From positions 4,768,501-4,832,500 of the forward strand of contig JANJXV010000048.1 in assembly GCA_024803745.1 (NCBI GenBank): a stretch of 64,000 bases of DNA, read 5' to 3'. This document shows positions 11,169-25,240 of the stretch, in pieces. The DNA comes from Megascapheus bottae. Lineage: Eukaryota > Chordata > Mammalia > Rodentia > Geomyidae. Under the pieces are notes generated by a model. That model saw nothing but the letters and a program-made list of their open reading frames with translations. It did no database searches and was not told the DNA's origin. Both the position numbers and the translations under genes were made by a program. Position 1 is the stretch's first letter; each line of letters starts with the position of its first letter.

Positions 11169-12796
11169 TTTAACTCTAAACCTTAACCTTACCCTAACCC
11201 TAACCCTAAACCTAACCCTAACCCTAACCCTAACCCTTACCCTAACCCTAATCCTTACCCTAACACTAACCCTAATCCTAAACCTAACCCTAACCTTAAC
11301 CCTAAACCTTACCCTTACCCTAACCCTAACCCTAACTCTAAACCTAACCCTAACCCTAACCCTAACCCTTACCCTTACCCTAACCCTAACCCCAAAACTA
11401 ACCCTAAACCTAACCCTTACCCTAACCCTAAACCTAACCCTAACCCTAACCCTAACCCCTAACCCCAACCCTAAACCTAAACCTTAACCTTACCCTAACT
11501 CTAAACCTAAACCTAACCCTAACACTAAACCCTAACCCTAAACCTAAACCTAACCCTTAACATTACCGTAACCCTAACCCTAACCTTAACACTAAACCTA
11601 ACACTAACCCGAACCCTAACCCTTACCCTAACCCTAACCCTAGAGTTAACCCTTACCCTAACCCTTACCATTACCCTAACCCTAACACTAAACCTAACCC
11701 TAACCCTAACCCTAACCCTTACCCTAACACTAACCCTAACCCTAACCCTAACCAGTACCCTTACCCTAAACCTAAACCTTACCCTAAACCTAACTCTTAC
11801 CCTTACCCTAAACCTAACCCTAACCTTAATGCTAATCCTAACCCTAACCTAACCATAACCCTTACCCTAACCCTAACCCTAATCCTTACCCTAATCCTAA
11901 CACTAACCCTAACCCTTACTCTATTCCTAACATTAACCCTAACCCTAACCCTACACCTAACCTTACCCTTACCGTAACCCTAACCCTAAACCTAATCCCG
12001 AACCCTAAGCCTACCCTAACCCTAACCCTAAACCTTACCCTAACCCTAACCCTAAATCTATCCCTAACCATACCTTAACCCTAACCCTAACCCTAACTCT
12101 AACCCTTACCCTTACCCTAACATAACCCTAACCCTAACTCTCACACTTATCATTACCCTAACCCTAACCCTGACCCTAACCCTAACCCTAACCTTACCCT
12201 AACCCTAACCCTAACCCTAACTCTAACCCTAACCCGAACCATAACCCTAACCTTACCCTAACTCTAACCCTTAACCCTAACCCTAACCCTAACCCTTACC
12301 CTTATCCAAACCCTAACCAAAACCCTAAACCTAACACTTACCCTTACCCTAACCCTAAACCTTACCCTAACCCTAACCCTACACATAACTCTACCCCTAA
12401 CCTTAACCCTAACCCTAACCCTACCCCTATCTCTACCCCTACCCCTAACCCTAATCCTAACCCTACTCTTACCCCTCTCCCTCCTCCTACACCTAACCCT
12501 AAACCCACCCCTAACCCTATCCCTAGCCCTAGCTCTACCCTTAATATTAACCCTAACTCTAACCCTAACCCTAACCCTAAACCTAACCCTAACTGTAACT
12601 CTTACCCTTACCCTAACCCTAACCCCAAAACTAACCCTAACCCTAACCCTAACCCTTACCCTAAACCTAACACTAACCCTAACCCTAACTCTTACTCTTA
12701 CCCTAACCCTAATCAATCCTAACCCAAAACATAACTCTAAACCTTACACTTACCCTAAACCTAACCCGAACTCTTATCCTAACCCTAACCCTAACC
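11151..12796. repeat. ~1.6-kb tandem unit, copy 2
   Basis: This is the second copy of the unit at 9555-11,150, with scattered hexamer substitutions and indels. Its right end (a TCAATCC cluster, then TTACACTTACCCTAAACC near 12,710-12,765) also resembles 18,760-18,830 and 41,640-41,700, so a related part of the unit was reused in segments B and B'. Confidence 0.8.
12365..12545. repeat. CT-rich variant patch, second copy
   Basis: This matches the patch at 10,735-10,870: CTACCCCTATCTCTACCCC near 12,421, then CTCTCCCTCCTCCTACACC near 12,474-12,492. A CCCTAGCCCTAGC cluster follows. Confidence 0.75.
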
Positions 12797-13200
12797 CTAA
12801 CCCCTAACCCTAACTTTAACCCTAAACCTTACCCTTACCCTAACACTAACCCTAACACTAACACTAAACCTAACCATAACCCTTACCCTTACCCTAACCC
12901 TAACCCCTACCCTATCCCTAACCCTAACCCTAACCCTTACCCTAACCCTGACCCTAACCCTAACCCTAACCCTTACTCTAACCCAAACCCTAATAACAAA
13001 CCTAACACTTAGCCTAAACCTAAAACTTTCCCTTACCCTAAACCTAACCCTAACCCTTAACGAAACCCTAACCCTAACCCTAACCCTAACCCCTAACCCT
13101 AACTTTAACCCCAAACCTTACCCTTAGCCTAACCCTTACACTAACCCTAACCCTAAACCTAACCCTAACCATAATCCTTACCCTATCCCCAATCCTAACC

Positions 13201-13231
<31 letters not shown>

Positions 13232-13523
13232 TAACCCTAACCCTAAACATTACCCTAAACCTAACCCTAGCCCTAAACCTTACCCTTACCCTAACCCTAA
13301 CCTTAATGCTAACCCTAACCCTAACTCTAATCCTTCCCTAACCCTAAACCTAACCCTAATCCTTACCGAAACCCTGACTCTAACCTTAAACCTAACCGTT
13401 ACCCTTTCCCTAACCCTAACCCTAACCCTAAACCTTAATGTTACCCTAACCCTAAACTTAACCCTAACCCTAACCCTAACCCTAAACCTAAACCTTACCC
13501 TTACCCTTACCCTAACCCTAACC
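12797..13523. repeat. Telomere-type repeat with a ~289-bp tandem pair
   Basis: CCCCTAACCCTAACTTTAACC occurs near 12,799 and 13,089 (289 bases apart), followed in each case by AAACCTTACCCTTA. The rest is degenerate repeat with no gene. Confidence 0.65.
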
Positions 13524-14120
13524 CTAACCCAAACCCCTATCCCTTAACCTGAACTTAACCCGAACCCTAACACTTAACCTTACCCTAACCCTAACCCTAA
13601 CCCTTACCCTAACCCTAACCCTAACCCCCAATCCTAACCCTAACCTAACACTAACCCTAACCCTTAACCTTACCTTAACGCTAAACCTAACCCTTACCCT
13701 TACCCTAACCCTAAACCTAACCCTTACGCTAACCCTAACCCTAACCCAAAGCCTAACCCCTAACCCTAAACCTAACACTCACCCTAACCCTAACCCTAAC
13801 CCTTACCCTTACAGTAACCCTTACCCTTACCCTAACCCTAACCCTAACCCGAAACCTTACCATTACCCTAAACTTAACCCTAACTCTTACCCTTAACCCT
13901 AACCCTAACCCTAACCCTGACACTAACCCTTATCCTTACCTTAACCTTAACCCTAACCCTAACCCTAAATCTAACACTTAACCCTAAGCCTAAACCTTAC
14001 CCTTACCCTAACCCTAACCCTGACACTGACCCTAACCCTAACCCTAAACCTTACCCTTACCCTAACCCTAACCATACCCTAACACTAACCCTAACCCTAA
14101 CCCTATCCCTAACCCTTACC
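13524..14120. repeat. Landmark block related to 17.5-18.1 kb and 52.46-53.05 kb
   Basis: The block opens with TATCCCTTAACCT (about 13,538), as do about 17,514 and 52,465. Further on, an AAGCCTAACCCCTAACCC cluster (13,749) precedes AACACTCACCC and CTTACAGTAACCC, in the same order as at 17,859-17,930 (offset 4110). It appears to be a boundary element of the super-repeat. Confidence 0.65.
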
Positions 14121-15743
14121 CTTACCCAAACGCTAACCCTAACTCTCACACTTACCCTTACCCTAACCCTAACCCTTAACCCTAACCCTAACCCTAACCC
14201 TTAGAGTAACCCTTACCCTTACCATAACCCTAACCCTAAATCTAACCCCGAACCCTAACCCTAACCCTAACCCTAACCCTAAATCTTACCCTAACCCTAA
14301 CCCTAACCCTAAACCTAGCCCTAACCATAACCCCTAACCCTTACCCTAAACCTAACCCTAATCCTAACCCCTAACCCTAACCCTAACCATAACCATAACC
14401 ATAACCCTTACCCTAACACTAACCCTAACCCTTACCCTAAAACTAACCCTATACCTAACCCTTACCCTAAACCTTACCATTACCCTAACCCTAAACATAA
14501 ACCTAACCCTAACCATAATCATAACACTTATTCTAACACTAACCCTAACCCTTACCCTAACCCTAACCCTAACCCTAACCCTTACCCTAACCCTAACCCT
14601 TACCCTAACCCTAACACTAACCCGAACCCTAACCCCTAACCCTAACCCTAACCCTAACCCTTACCCTTACCCAAACGCTAACCCTAACTCTCACACTTAC
14701 CCTTACCCTAACCCTAACCCTTAACCCTAACCCTAACCCTAACCCTTAGAGTAACCCTTACCCTAACCCTAACCCTAAACCTAACCCCGAACCCTAACCC
14801 TAACCCTAAACCTAAACCTTACCCTAACCCTAACCCTAACCCTAACCCTAGCCCTAACCATAACCCCTAACCCTTACCCTAAACCTAACCCTAATCCTAA
14901 CCCCTAACCCTAACCCTAACCCTAACCATAACCATAACCCTTACCCTAACAATAACCCTAACCCTTACCCTAAAACTAACCCTATACCTAACCCTTACCC
15001 TAACCCTTACCATTACCCTAACCCTAAACATAAACCTAACCCTAACCATAAACATAACACTTACTCTAACCCTAACCCTAACCCTTACCCTAACCGTAAC
15101 CCTAACCCTAACCCTTACCCTTACCCTAACCCTAACCCTTACCCTAACCCTAACCCTAACCCAAACCCTAACCCCTAACCCTAACCCTAACCCTAACCCT
15201 TACCCTTACCCAAATGCTAACCCTAACGCTCACACTTACCCTTACCCAAACCCTAACCCTTAACCCTAACCCTAACCCTAACCCTTAGAGTAACCCTTAC
15301 CCTTACCCTAACCCTAACCCTAAACCTAACCCCGAACCCTAACCCTAACCCTAACCCTAAACCTAAACCTTACCCTAACCCTAACCGTAACCCTAATCCT
15401 AGCCCTAACCATAACCCCTAACCCTTACCCTAAACCTAACCCTAATCCTAACACCTAACCCTAACCCTAACCCTAACCATAACCATAACACTTACCCTAA
15501 CACTAACCCTAACCCTTACCCTAAAACTAACCCTATACCTAACCCTTACCCTAACCCTTACCATTACCCTAACCCTAAACATAAACCTAACCCTAACCAT
15601 AACCATAACACTTACTCTAACCCTAACCCTAACCCTTACCCTAACCCTAACCCTAACCCTAACCCTTACCCTAACCCTAACCCTTACCCTAACCCTAACC
15701 CTAACCCGAACCCTAACCCCTAACCCTAACCCTAACCCTCACC
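14121..15743. repeat. Three tandem ~540-bp units
   Basis: Landmark CTTACCCAAA(C/T)GCTAACCC starts at 14,121, 14,666 and 15,205 (spacings 545 and 539). TTAGAGTAACCCTTACC starts at 14,201, 14,746 and 15,285. Each unit also carries ACCATTACCCTAACCCTAAA followed by CATAAACC. Units differ by single hexamers and occasional substitutions. The right end of the third unit overlaps the left edge of the 960-bp repeat. Confidence 0.88.
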
Positions 15744-16512
15744 CTAACACTAACCATAACCCTAAGCCTTATCCTTACCCTAACCCTAAACCTAAACCTA
15801 AACTTAACCCTAACCCTAGCCCTAACCCTTACCCTTACCCTAACCCTAACACCTAACCATAACCCTAAACCTTACCTTTACCCTAAACCTAAATCTAAAC
15901 CTAACCGTAAACCTTACCCTTACCCTAAACCTAACCCTAACACTAACACTAACCGTAACCCTAACCCTAACCAGAACCCTAAAACTTACTCTTACCTTAA
16001 CCCTAACATTAACCCTAACTCTAACCCCTAACCCTAAAACTTACCCTTACCCTAACCCTATCCCCTAACCCTAACCCTAGCCCTAACCTTAACTCTAACC
16101 CTAACCCTAACTCTTACCCTTACCGTAGCCCCAACCCTAAACCTAAACCTAACCTTAATCCTATCCCTAACCCTAATGCTAAACCTAAAGTTTACCCTAA
16201 GCCTCACCCTAAACCTAACCCTTACCCTTACCCTAACCCTAACCTAACCCTTACTCTAACCCTAACCCTAACCCTAACCCTAACCCCAACTCTTACCCTT
16301 ACCCAACCCTAACCCTAACCCCAACCCTAACACTTACCCATACCCTAACCCTAAACCTGACCCTAACTCTAACGTTACCCTTACCTAACACTAACCCTAA
16401 CCCTAACACCTAACCCTAACCCTAACCCTAACCCTAACATTACCCTTACCATAACACTAAACCTAAGCCTAAACCTAACCCTAAACTTAACCCTAACCCT
16501 AACCCTAATCCT
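15553..16512. repeat. 960-bp tandem unit, copy 1
   Basis: Comparison with 16,513-17,460 at an offset of exactly 960 shows near-identity, with only scattered substitutions seen (for example near 15,630 and 15,790). The unit includes the tail of the 540-bp repeat (ACCATTACCC...CATAAACC) plus a new stretch beginning CCCTCACCCTAACACTAACC near 15,736. Confidence 0.9.
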
Positions 16513-17460
16513 AAACCTTACCATTACCCTAACCCTAAACATAAACCTAACCCTAACCATAACCATAACACTTACTCTAACCCTAACCCTAACACTTACC
16601 CTAACCCTAACCCTAACCCTAACCCTTAAACTAACCCTAACCCTTACCCTAACCCTAACCCTAACCCGAACCCTAACCCCTAACCCTAACCCTAACCCTC
16701 ACCCTAACACTAACCATAACCCTAAGCCTTATCCTTACCCTAACCCTAAACCTAAACCTAACCTTAACCCTAACCCTAGCCCTAACCCTTACCCTTACCC
16801 TAAACCTAACACCTAACCATAACCCTAAACCTTACCTTTACCCTAAACCTAAATCTAAACCTAACCGTAAACCTTACCCTTACCCTAAACCTAACCCTAA
16901 CCCTAACACTAACCGTAACCCTAACCCTAACCAGAACCCTAAAACTTACTCTTACCTTAACCCTAACATTAACCCTAACTCTAACCCCTAACCCGAAACC
17001 TTACCCTTACCCTAACCCTATCCCCTAACCCTAACCCTAGCCCTAACCTTAACTCTAACCCTAACCATAACTCTTACACTTACCGTAGCCCCAACCCTAA
17101 ACCTAAACCTAAACTTAATCCTATCCCTAACCCTAACGCTAAACCTAAAGTTTACCTTAACCCTCACCCTAAACCTAACCCTTACCCTTACCCTAACCCT
17201 AACCTAACCCTTACTCTAACCCTAACCCTAACCCTAACCCTAACCCCAACCCTTACCCTTACCCAACCCTAACCCTAACCCCAACCCTGACACTTACCCA
17301 TACCCTAACCCTAAACCTGACCCTAACCCTAACGTTACCCTTACCTAACACTAACCCTAACCCTAACACCTAACCCTAACCCTAACCCTAACCCTAACAT
17401 TACCCTTACCCTAACACTAAACCTAAGCCTAACCCTAACCCTAAACTTAACCCTAACACT
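16513..17460. repeat. 960-bp tandem unit, copy 2
   Basis: This is the second copy of 15,553-16,512, offset by exactly 960 to about 17,450, where the two diverge. The absence of any indel over ~940 bases in such slippage-prone DNA implies a very recent duplication. Confidence 0.9.
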
Positions 17461-17812
17461 AATCCTAAACCTAACCCTTACCCTTACCCTAATCCTAACC
17501 CTAACCCTAACCACTATCCCTTAACCTAACCCTAATCCTAACACTTACCCTTATACTAACGCTAAACCTAACCCTTACCATAACCCTAAACCTAACCCTA
17601 ACCCTAACACTAACCCTTACACTTACCCTAAACCTAACCGTAACACTTACCCTTACACTTACCCTAACCCTAACCGTAACACTTACCCTTACCCTAACCC
17701 TAAACCTAACCCTTACCCTAACCCTAACCCTAACCCTAAACCCTAATCCTAACCCTAACCCTAACACTAAACCTAACCCTTAACCTTACTCTAACGCTTA
17801 ACCTAACCCTAA
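17461..17812. repeat. Telomere-type repeat left of segment B
   Basis: This is degenerate repeat containing the TATCCCTTAACCTAACCC landmark near 17,514. It is related to 13,524-13,780 and 52,450-52,720. There is no gene. Confidence 0.65.
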
Positions 17813-18389
17813 CCCTTACCCTAATCCTAAAGCTAACCCTTACCCTAACCCTAACCCGAAGCCTAACCCCTAACCCTAAACCTAACACTCACCCTAAACC
17901 TAACCCTAACCCTTACCCTTACAGTAACCCTTACCCTTACACTAACCCTAATCCTAACCCTAACCCGAAACCTTACCCTTACCCTAAACCTAACCCTAAC
18001 CCTTACCCTTACCCTAACCTTAACCCTAACCCTAACCCTTATCCTTACCTTAACCCTAACGCTAACATTAACCCTAAATCTAACACTTAACCCTAAGCCT
18101 AAACCTTACCCTTACCCTAACCCTAACCCTAACCCTAACCCTAACGATAACCCTAAACCTTACCCTAACCCTAACCCTAACCCTAACCCTAACCATAACT
18201 TAACCCTAACCCTAACCCTAACCCTAACCCTTACCCTGACCTAACCCTAACCCTAACTCTCACACTTACCATTACCCTAACCCTAACCATGACCCTAACC
18301 CTAACCTTACCCTTATCCTAACCCTAACCCTAAACCTAACACTTACCCTTACCCTAACTCTAAACCTAACCCTAACCCTAACCCTACAC

Positions 18390-18545
18390 ATAACTCTACC
18401 CCTAACCCTAATCCTAACCCTACCCCTAACTCTACCTCTACCCCTACCCCCAACCCTAATCCTAACCCTAAAGCTACCCCTCCCCCTTCTCCTACACCTA
18501 AACGTAACCCCCACCTAACCCTATCCTAACCCTAGCCCGAGCCCA
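18390..18545. repeat. CT-rich variant patch, third copy
   Basis: It contains TCTACCTCTACCCCTACCCC near 18,432 and CCTCCCCCTTCTCCTACACC near 18,479, then AACGTAACCCCCACC and CCCTAGCCCGAGCCC. It is related to the patches at 10.7 and 12.4 kb and nearly identical to the one at 41.27-41.43 kb. Confidence 0.75.
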
Positions 18546-21500
18546 ACCCCAACCCTAACCCTACCCTTAACATTAACCCTATCTCTAACCCTAAACCTAC
18601 ACCTAATCCTAACCCTAACCCTAACCCTAAACCTAACCCTAACTGTAACCCTTACCCTTACCCTAACCCTAACCCCAAAACTAACCCTAACCCTAACCCT
18701 AACTCTTACCATAAACCAAACCCTAGCCCTAACCTAACTCTTACTCTTACCCTAACCCTAACCAAACCTATCCCTAACCAGAACTCTAAACCTTACACTT
18801 ACCCTAAACCTAACCCTAACTCTTGACCTAAACTTAACACTAACCCTAACCCCTAACCCTAACTTTTACCCTAAACCTTACCCTTACCCTTACCTTAACC
18901 CTAACCCTAACCCTTACCCTAAAACTAACACTAACCCTAAACCCTAACCCTAACCCTAACCATAACCATAACCATAACCCTTGCCCTAACCCTAACCCTA
19001 ACCATAATCCCAACCCTAAACCTAACCCTAACCCTTACCCTTACCTAACCCTACCCCTAACCCTAACCCTAACCCTTACCCTAACACTAAACCTAACCCT
19101 AAACCTAACCCCTAACCCTAACCCTAACCCTAAACCTTAACCTTACCCTAACCATAAACCTAAAACTTACACTAACCCTAACCCAAAACCTAACCCTAAC
19201 CATTACCCTAACCCTAAACCTAACCCTAACCTTAACCCTTACCCTTACCCTAACCCTAACCCTAACCCTAACCTTTACCATTACCCTAACCCTAACCCTA
19301 ACCTTAATGCTAACCCTAACCTAACCATAACCTCTACCCTAACCCTAACCCTAACACTAATCCATACACTAAAACTTACCCTAACTCTAACCTTTCCAAT
19401 TTCCCTAACCCTAACCCTAACCCTAAAGCTTAACCTTACCCTTACCCTTACCCTAACCGTAAACCAAACCCTAACCCTAACCCTTAACTTAACCCTAACC
19501 CTAACACTAAACCTAACCCTTACACTTGCCCTAATCCTAAGACTAACCTTAACCCTTACCCTTACCCTAAACCTAACCCTAACCTTAACCTAACCCTTAC
19601 CCTAACCCTAACCCTAACTCTAAACTTAATGCTAACCCTAACCCTAACCCTAACCCTTTCCCTAATGCTAACCCTAACCCTAACCTTAACCCTAACTGTA
19701 ACCCTAACCTTTACACTTACCCTGACCCTAACCCTAAACATAACCCTGACCCTAACCCTAATCCTAAACCTCACCCTTACAAGTACGCTAACCCTAACCC
19801 TAACCATAACCCGAACCGTAACCTCTAACCCTAACCCTAACCCTCACCCTATCCCTAAACCTAACCCTAACTCTTAAGCTTACCCTAACCCTAACCCTAA
19901 CCCTAACCCCTAACCCTAATCTTAACGCTAACACTTACCTTTACCCTACCCTAACCCTAACTCTAAACCTAACCCTAACCCTAACCCTAAACCTTACCAG
20001 AACACTAAACCTAACCCTAAACCTAACCCTTACCCTAACCCTAACCATAACCCTTACCCTAAAACTAACCCTAACCCTAACCCTAACCCCTAACCATAAA
20101 CCTAAACCTAACCTTATCCCTAACCCTTACCCTAACACTAACCCTAACGCTTACCCTGAAACTAACCCTAACGCTAACCCCTAAACCTAACCCTAACCCT
20201 AACACTAACACTATCATTTACCCTAACCCTAACCCTAACCCTAACCCTTACCCTAACCCTAACCCTAACCCTTACCCTAACCCTAACCATAACCCGGACC
20301 CTAACCCCTAACCCTAACCTTAACCCTCACCCTAACGCTAACCCTAAAACTAACTCTTGTCCTTAACCTAACCCTAACCCTAAACCTAACCTTAACTCTA
20401 ACCCTAACCCTAACCCTTACCCCAACCCTTACCCTAACCCCTAACGCTAACCCTAATACTTACACTTTCCCTAAACCTAAACCTAACCCTAAACCTAAAC
20501 CTTACCCTTACCGTAAACCTAAGCCTAACCCTAACCGTAAACCTAACCCTATCCCGAACCCTAACCCTTACTCTTACCTTAACTCTAAACCGAACCCTAA
20601 CTCTAACCCCTAACCCTAAAACTTACCCTTACCCTAACCCTAACCCTAACGTTCACCCTAACCCTAACCCTAACACTTACACTTAACCTAACCCTAACCC
20701 CAAACCTAACCCTAAACCTAACCCTAACCCTAACCCTAACCCTTACCGAACCCTACCCCTAACCCTAACCGGAACCCTAACCCTAACCGGAACCCTAACC
20801 CTAAACCTAACCCTAACCCCTAAACCCTCAACCTAACCCTAACCCTAAACCTTAAACTAACCCTTACCCTAACCCCAAACCTAAACCTAAACCTAACCCT
20901 AATCCTAACCCTAACCCTAACCCTAAACCTACACTTAACCCTAACCCTTACCCTTACACTAACCCTAACCATAACCCTTACCCTAAACCTAACCCTAACC
21001 CTAACCCTAACACTTACCCTTACCCTAACCCTAACCCTAACCCTAACCCTTACCCTAAACCTAACTCTAACCCCAACCCTTACCCTTAGCCTAACCCAAA
21101 CCCTAACCCTAACTCTATCCCCTAACCTAAACCCTATCCCGAACACTTACCATAACCATAAAACTAAGCCTAACCCTTACCCTGAACTTAACCCTATCCC
21201 TAACCCTAACCCTAACCCTTACCCTTACCCTTACCCTAACCCTAACCCTAAACCTAACCCTAACCCTAACCCTAATCCTTACTCTTACCCTAACCCTAAC
21301 CCTACCACTAACCCAAACACTTACCCTTACCCTAACCCTAACCCTAACACTAACCCTAACTTTTACCCTAACCCTAACCCTAACCCTTACTCTAAACCCT
21401 AACCCTAAACTTACCCTAACCCTAACCCCTAATCCTAACCATAAACCTAAATCTAAACCTAACCCTTAAACTTACCCTAACGCTAATCCTAACCCTAACC

Positions 21501-21924
21501 CTTACCCTAACCCTAACCCTAACCCTTACCCTAACCCTAACCCTAACATGAAGCCTAACCCCAAACCCTAAACCTGACACTCACCCTAACCCTCACCCTA
21601 ACCCTTACCCTTACCATAACCGTTACCCTTACCCTAATCCTACCCCTAATCCTAACCCGAAACCTTACCTTACCCTAAACCTAACCCTAACCCTTACCCT
21701 AGCCCTAACTCTACCCTAATCCTAACCCTTATCCTTACCTTAACGCTAACCCTAACCATAACCTAACTCTAATGCTTAACAGTAACCCTAAACCTTACCC
21801 TTACCCTAAACCTAACCCTAGCCCTAACCCTACCCCTAACCCTAAGCCCTAACCCTAACCGTAACCCTAACCCCTACCCTTTCCCTCACCCTAAACCTAA
21901 CCCTAACCCTAACCCTAACCCTAA
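18546..21924. repeat. Segment B left part: telomere-type repeat before the first 6-kb unit
   Basis: This is degenerate repeat with no gene. It holds one TTGCCC landmark (18,981), an ACAAGTACGC landmark (about 19,769), paired ACCGGAACCC landmarks (about 20,768 and 20,786), and GCTTAACAGTAACCC (about 21,775). It is copied at about 41,423-44,806, and in diverged form (from about 19,900) at 50,190-53,180. Confidence 0.8.
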
Positions 21925-23999
21925 CCTAAAGTCTAAACCTAACCCTAACCCTAACCCTAACCCTTACCCTTACCCTAACCCTAACCCTAAACCTAACCCT
22001 AACCCTAACCCTAATCCTTACTCTTCCCCTAACCCTAACCCTACCACTAACCCAAACACTTACCCTTACCCTAACCCTAACCCTAACACTAACCCTAACT
22101 TTTACCCTAACCCTAACCCTAACCCTTACCCTAAACCGTAACTCTAAACTTACCCTAACCCTAACCCTAAATCTAACCCTTAAAATTACCCTAACCCTAA
22201 CCCTAATCTTAACCCTAACCCTAAACCTTAACATAACCCTAACCATAAACCTAACCCTAAACCTAACCCTAACCCTAACCCTAAACCTTACCCTTATCCA
22301 AACCCTAACCCTAACCCCAATACCCTAACCCTAACCCTAACCCAAACTCTAACCCTTCCCCTTACCCTAACCCTAACCCTCACCCTTACACTAAACCTAA
22401 CCCTAACCATAAGCCTAACCCTATCCCTAACACTAAACACTAGCCCTAACACAAACCAAAAGCTCACCCTTACCTAACCCTAACCATAACCATTACCATA
22501 ACGCTAACCCTAACCGTAACACTTACCCTTACCCTAACCCTAACCCTAAACTTAACCCCAACCCTAAAACTAACCCTAACCCTTACCCTTACACTACCCC
22601 TAACCCTAAACCTAACGCTAACCCTAAACCTAACCCTCACTTTACCCTAACCCTAACCCTTTCCCTAACCCTAAACCTAACCTTAACCCTAACCCTTACC
22701 CTTAGCCTAACCCTAACCACAACCCAAACCCTAACCCTAACCCTTACCCTTACCCTAATCCTAACCCCAAACCTAACCCTAACCCTAACCCTTACCCTTA
22801 CCATAAACCGAAACCTAAACCTAACCATAACCCTAACACTTACCTTTACCCTAACCCTAACCCTTACCCTAACCCTAAACGTAACCCTAACAATAAGCCT
22901 AACCCTTACCCTTACCCTAACCCTAACCCTAACCCTAACCTTAACACTTACTCTTACCCTAACCCTAACCCTTACCCTTACCCTAACCCTAAAACTAACC
23001 TTAAACCCAACCCTAAACCTAACCCTAACCCTTACCCTTACCCTAACCCTAAAACTAACCCTAACCTTCACCCTTACCCTTACCCTAACCCTAACACTTA
23101 ACCTAATACTTACCCTTACCCTAACCCTAACCCTGACTCTAACCCTAGCCTTCCGTAACCCTAATACAACCCTAACCCCTAACACTAAACCTAACCCTAA
23201 ACCTTACCTTTACCCTAACCCTAACACTAACCCTAAGCCCTAACCCTAACCCTAACCCTAACCCTTACCCTAACCCTAACCCTAACTCTAACCCTAACCC
23301 GAAACCTAACCCTAACCCTTAACCTAACCCTAACCCTAACCCTAACCCTAACCCTAAACCAAAGCCTAACCTTAACCCTAACCCTTACCCTTATCCTAAC
23401 CCTAACCCTAACCCTAACCCTTACCCTAAACCTAACCCTAACACTTACCCTAACGCTAACCCTAACACGAACCCTTACTCGTAACCCTAACCCTAACCCT
23501 TACCCTTACCCTAACCCTAACCCAAACCCTTACCCTAAACCTAACCCTAACACTAACCCTAACCCTTACTCTTACCCTAACCCTAAACCCAAACCTAACC
23601 CTAACCTAACCCTAAAACTGATCCTTTCCCTAAACCTAACCCTCACCCTTATCCTAACCCTAACCCTAACCCTAACCCTAAGCCCTAACACTAACTGTAA
23701 CCCTGAACCTTACCCTTACCCTAATCCTAACCCAAAAGCTAACCCTAACCCTAACCCTAACCATTACCCTAACACTAACCTTAACCTTAACTCCAACTGT
23801 AAACCTAACCTAACCTTAACCCTAATGCTTACCCTTACCCTGACCCTAACCCTAACCCTAACCCTAACCTTAACCCTAACCCTAAACCTAAACATTACAC
23901 TTACACTAATCCTAAACCTAAACCTAAACTAACCCTAAACCTTACCCTTACCCTTACCATAACCCTAACACTAACCCTTACCATAAACCTAACACTATC

Positions 24000-25240
24000 C
24001 CTAACCCCTAACCCTAACCCTAACCATAACCATAACCCTTGCCCTAACCATAACCCTAACCATAATCCCAATCCTAAACCTAACCCTAACCCTTACCCTT
24101 ACCCTAACCCTAACCCTTACCCTAACACTAAACCTAACCCTAAACCTAACCCATAACCCTAACCCTAAACCTAACCCTAACCCTAACCTTAAACATAACC
24201 CTAACCCTAAACCAAAACATTACACTTACCCTAATCCTAAACCTAACACTAAACCTAAATCTTACCCTTACCCTTACCATAACCCTAACCCTAACCCTTA
24301 CCCTAAAACTAACACTAACCCTAACCCCTAACCCTAACCCTAACCCTAACCATAACCATAACCCTTGCCCTAACCCTAACCCTAACCATAATCCCAACCC
24401 TAAACCTGAACCTAACCCTTACCCTTACCCTAACCCTAACCATAACCATAACCTTAACCATAACCCTAACCCTAAACCTAAACATTACACTTACCCTAAT
24501 CCTAAACCTAAACCTAACAGTAAACCTAAACCTTACCCTTACCCTTACCATAACCCTAACCCTAACCCTTATCCTAAAACTAACACTAACCCTAAACCCT
24601 AACCCTAACCCTAACCATAAACGTAACACTTGCCCTAACCCTAACCCTAACCATAATCCCAACCCTAAACCTAACCCTAAACCTTACCCTTACCCTAACC
24701 CTAACCCTAACCCTTACCCTAACACTAAACCTAACACTAAACCTAACACTAACCCTAACCTTAACCCTAACCCTAACCCTAAACCTAAACATTACACTTA
24801 CCCTAATCCTAAACCTAAACCTAACACTAACCCAAAACCTTACCCTTACCCTTACCATAACCCTAACCATAACCCTTACCCTAAAACTAACACTAACCCT
24901 AACCCCTAACCCTAACCATAACCCTTGCCCTAACCCTAACCCTAACCATAATCCCAACCCTAAACCTAACCCTAACCCTTACCCTTATACTAACCCTAAT
25001 CCTAACCCTAACCTTAACCAAAACCCTAACCCTAAACCTAAACATTACACTTACCCTAATCCTAAACCTAAACCTAACACTAACCCTAAACCTTACCCTT
25101 ACCCTTACCATAACCCTAACCCTAGCCCTTACCCTAAAACTAACACTAACCATAAACCTTAACCCTAACCCTAACCATAACAGTAACCCTTGCCCTAACC
25201 CTAACCCTAACCATAATCCCAACCCTAAACCTAACCCTAA
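24000..25240. repeat. TTGCCC-marked 265-295-bp tandem sub-repeats
   Basis: The rare variant TTGCCC, within a CATAACCCTTGCCCTAACC or similar context and followed by CCATAATCCC, begins at 24,039, 24,365, 24,630, 24,925 and 25,190 (spacings 326, 265, 295, 265). Between them ACATTACACTTACCCTAATCC and AAACTAACACTAACC recur in fixed order. The same block is present in units 2, 3 and 4. Confidence 0.87.

Noticed and set aside
14121..17460. CRISPR-like regularly spaced repeats
   Set aside because: Units are contiguous 540- and 960-bp tandem copies with no short repeat/unique spacer pattern, and the DNA is eukaryotic telomeric satellite.
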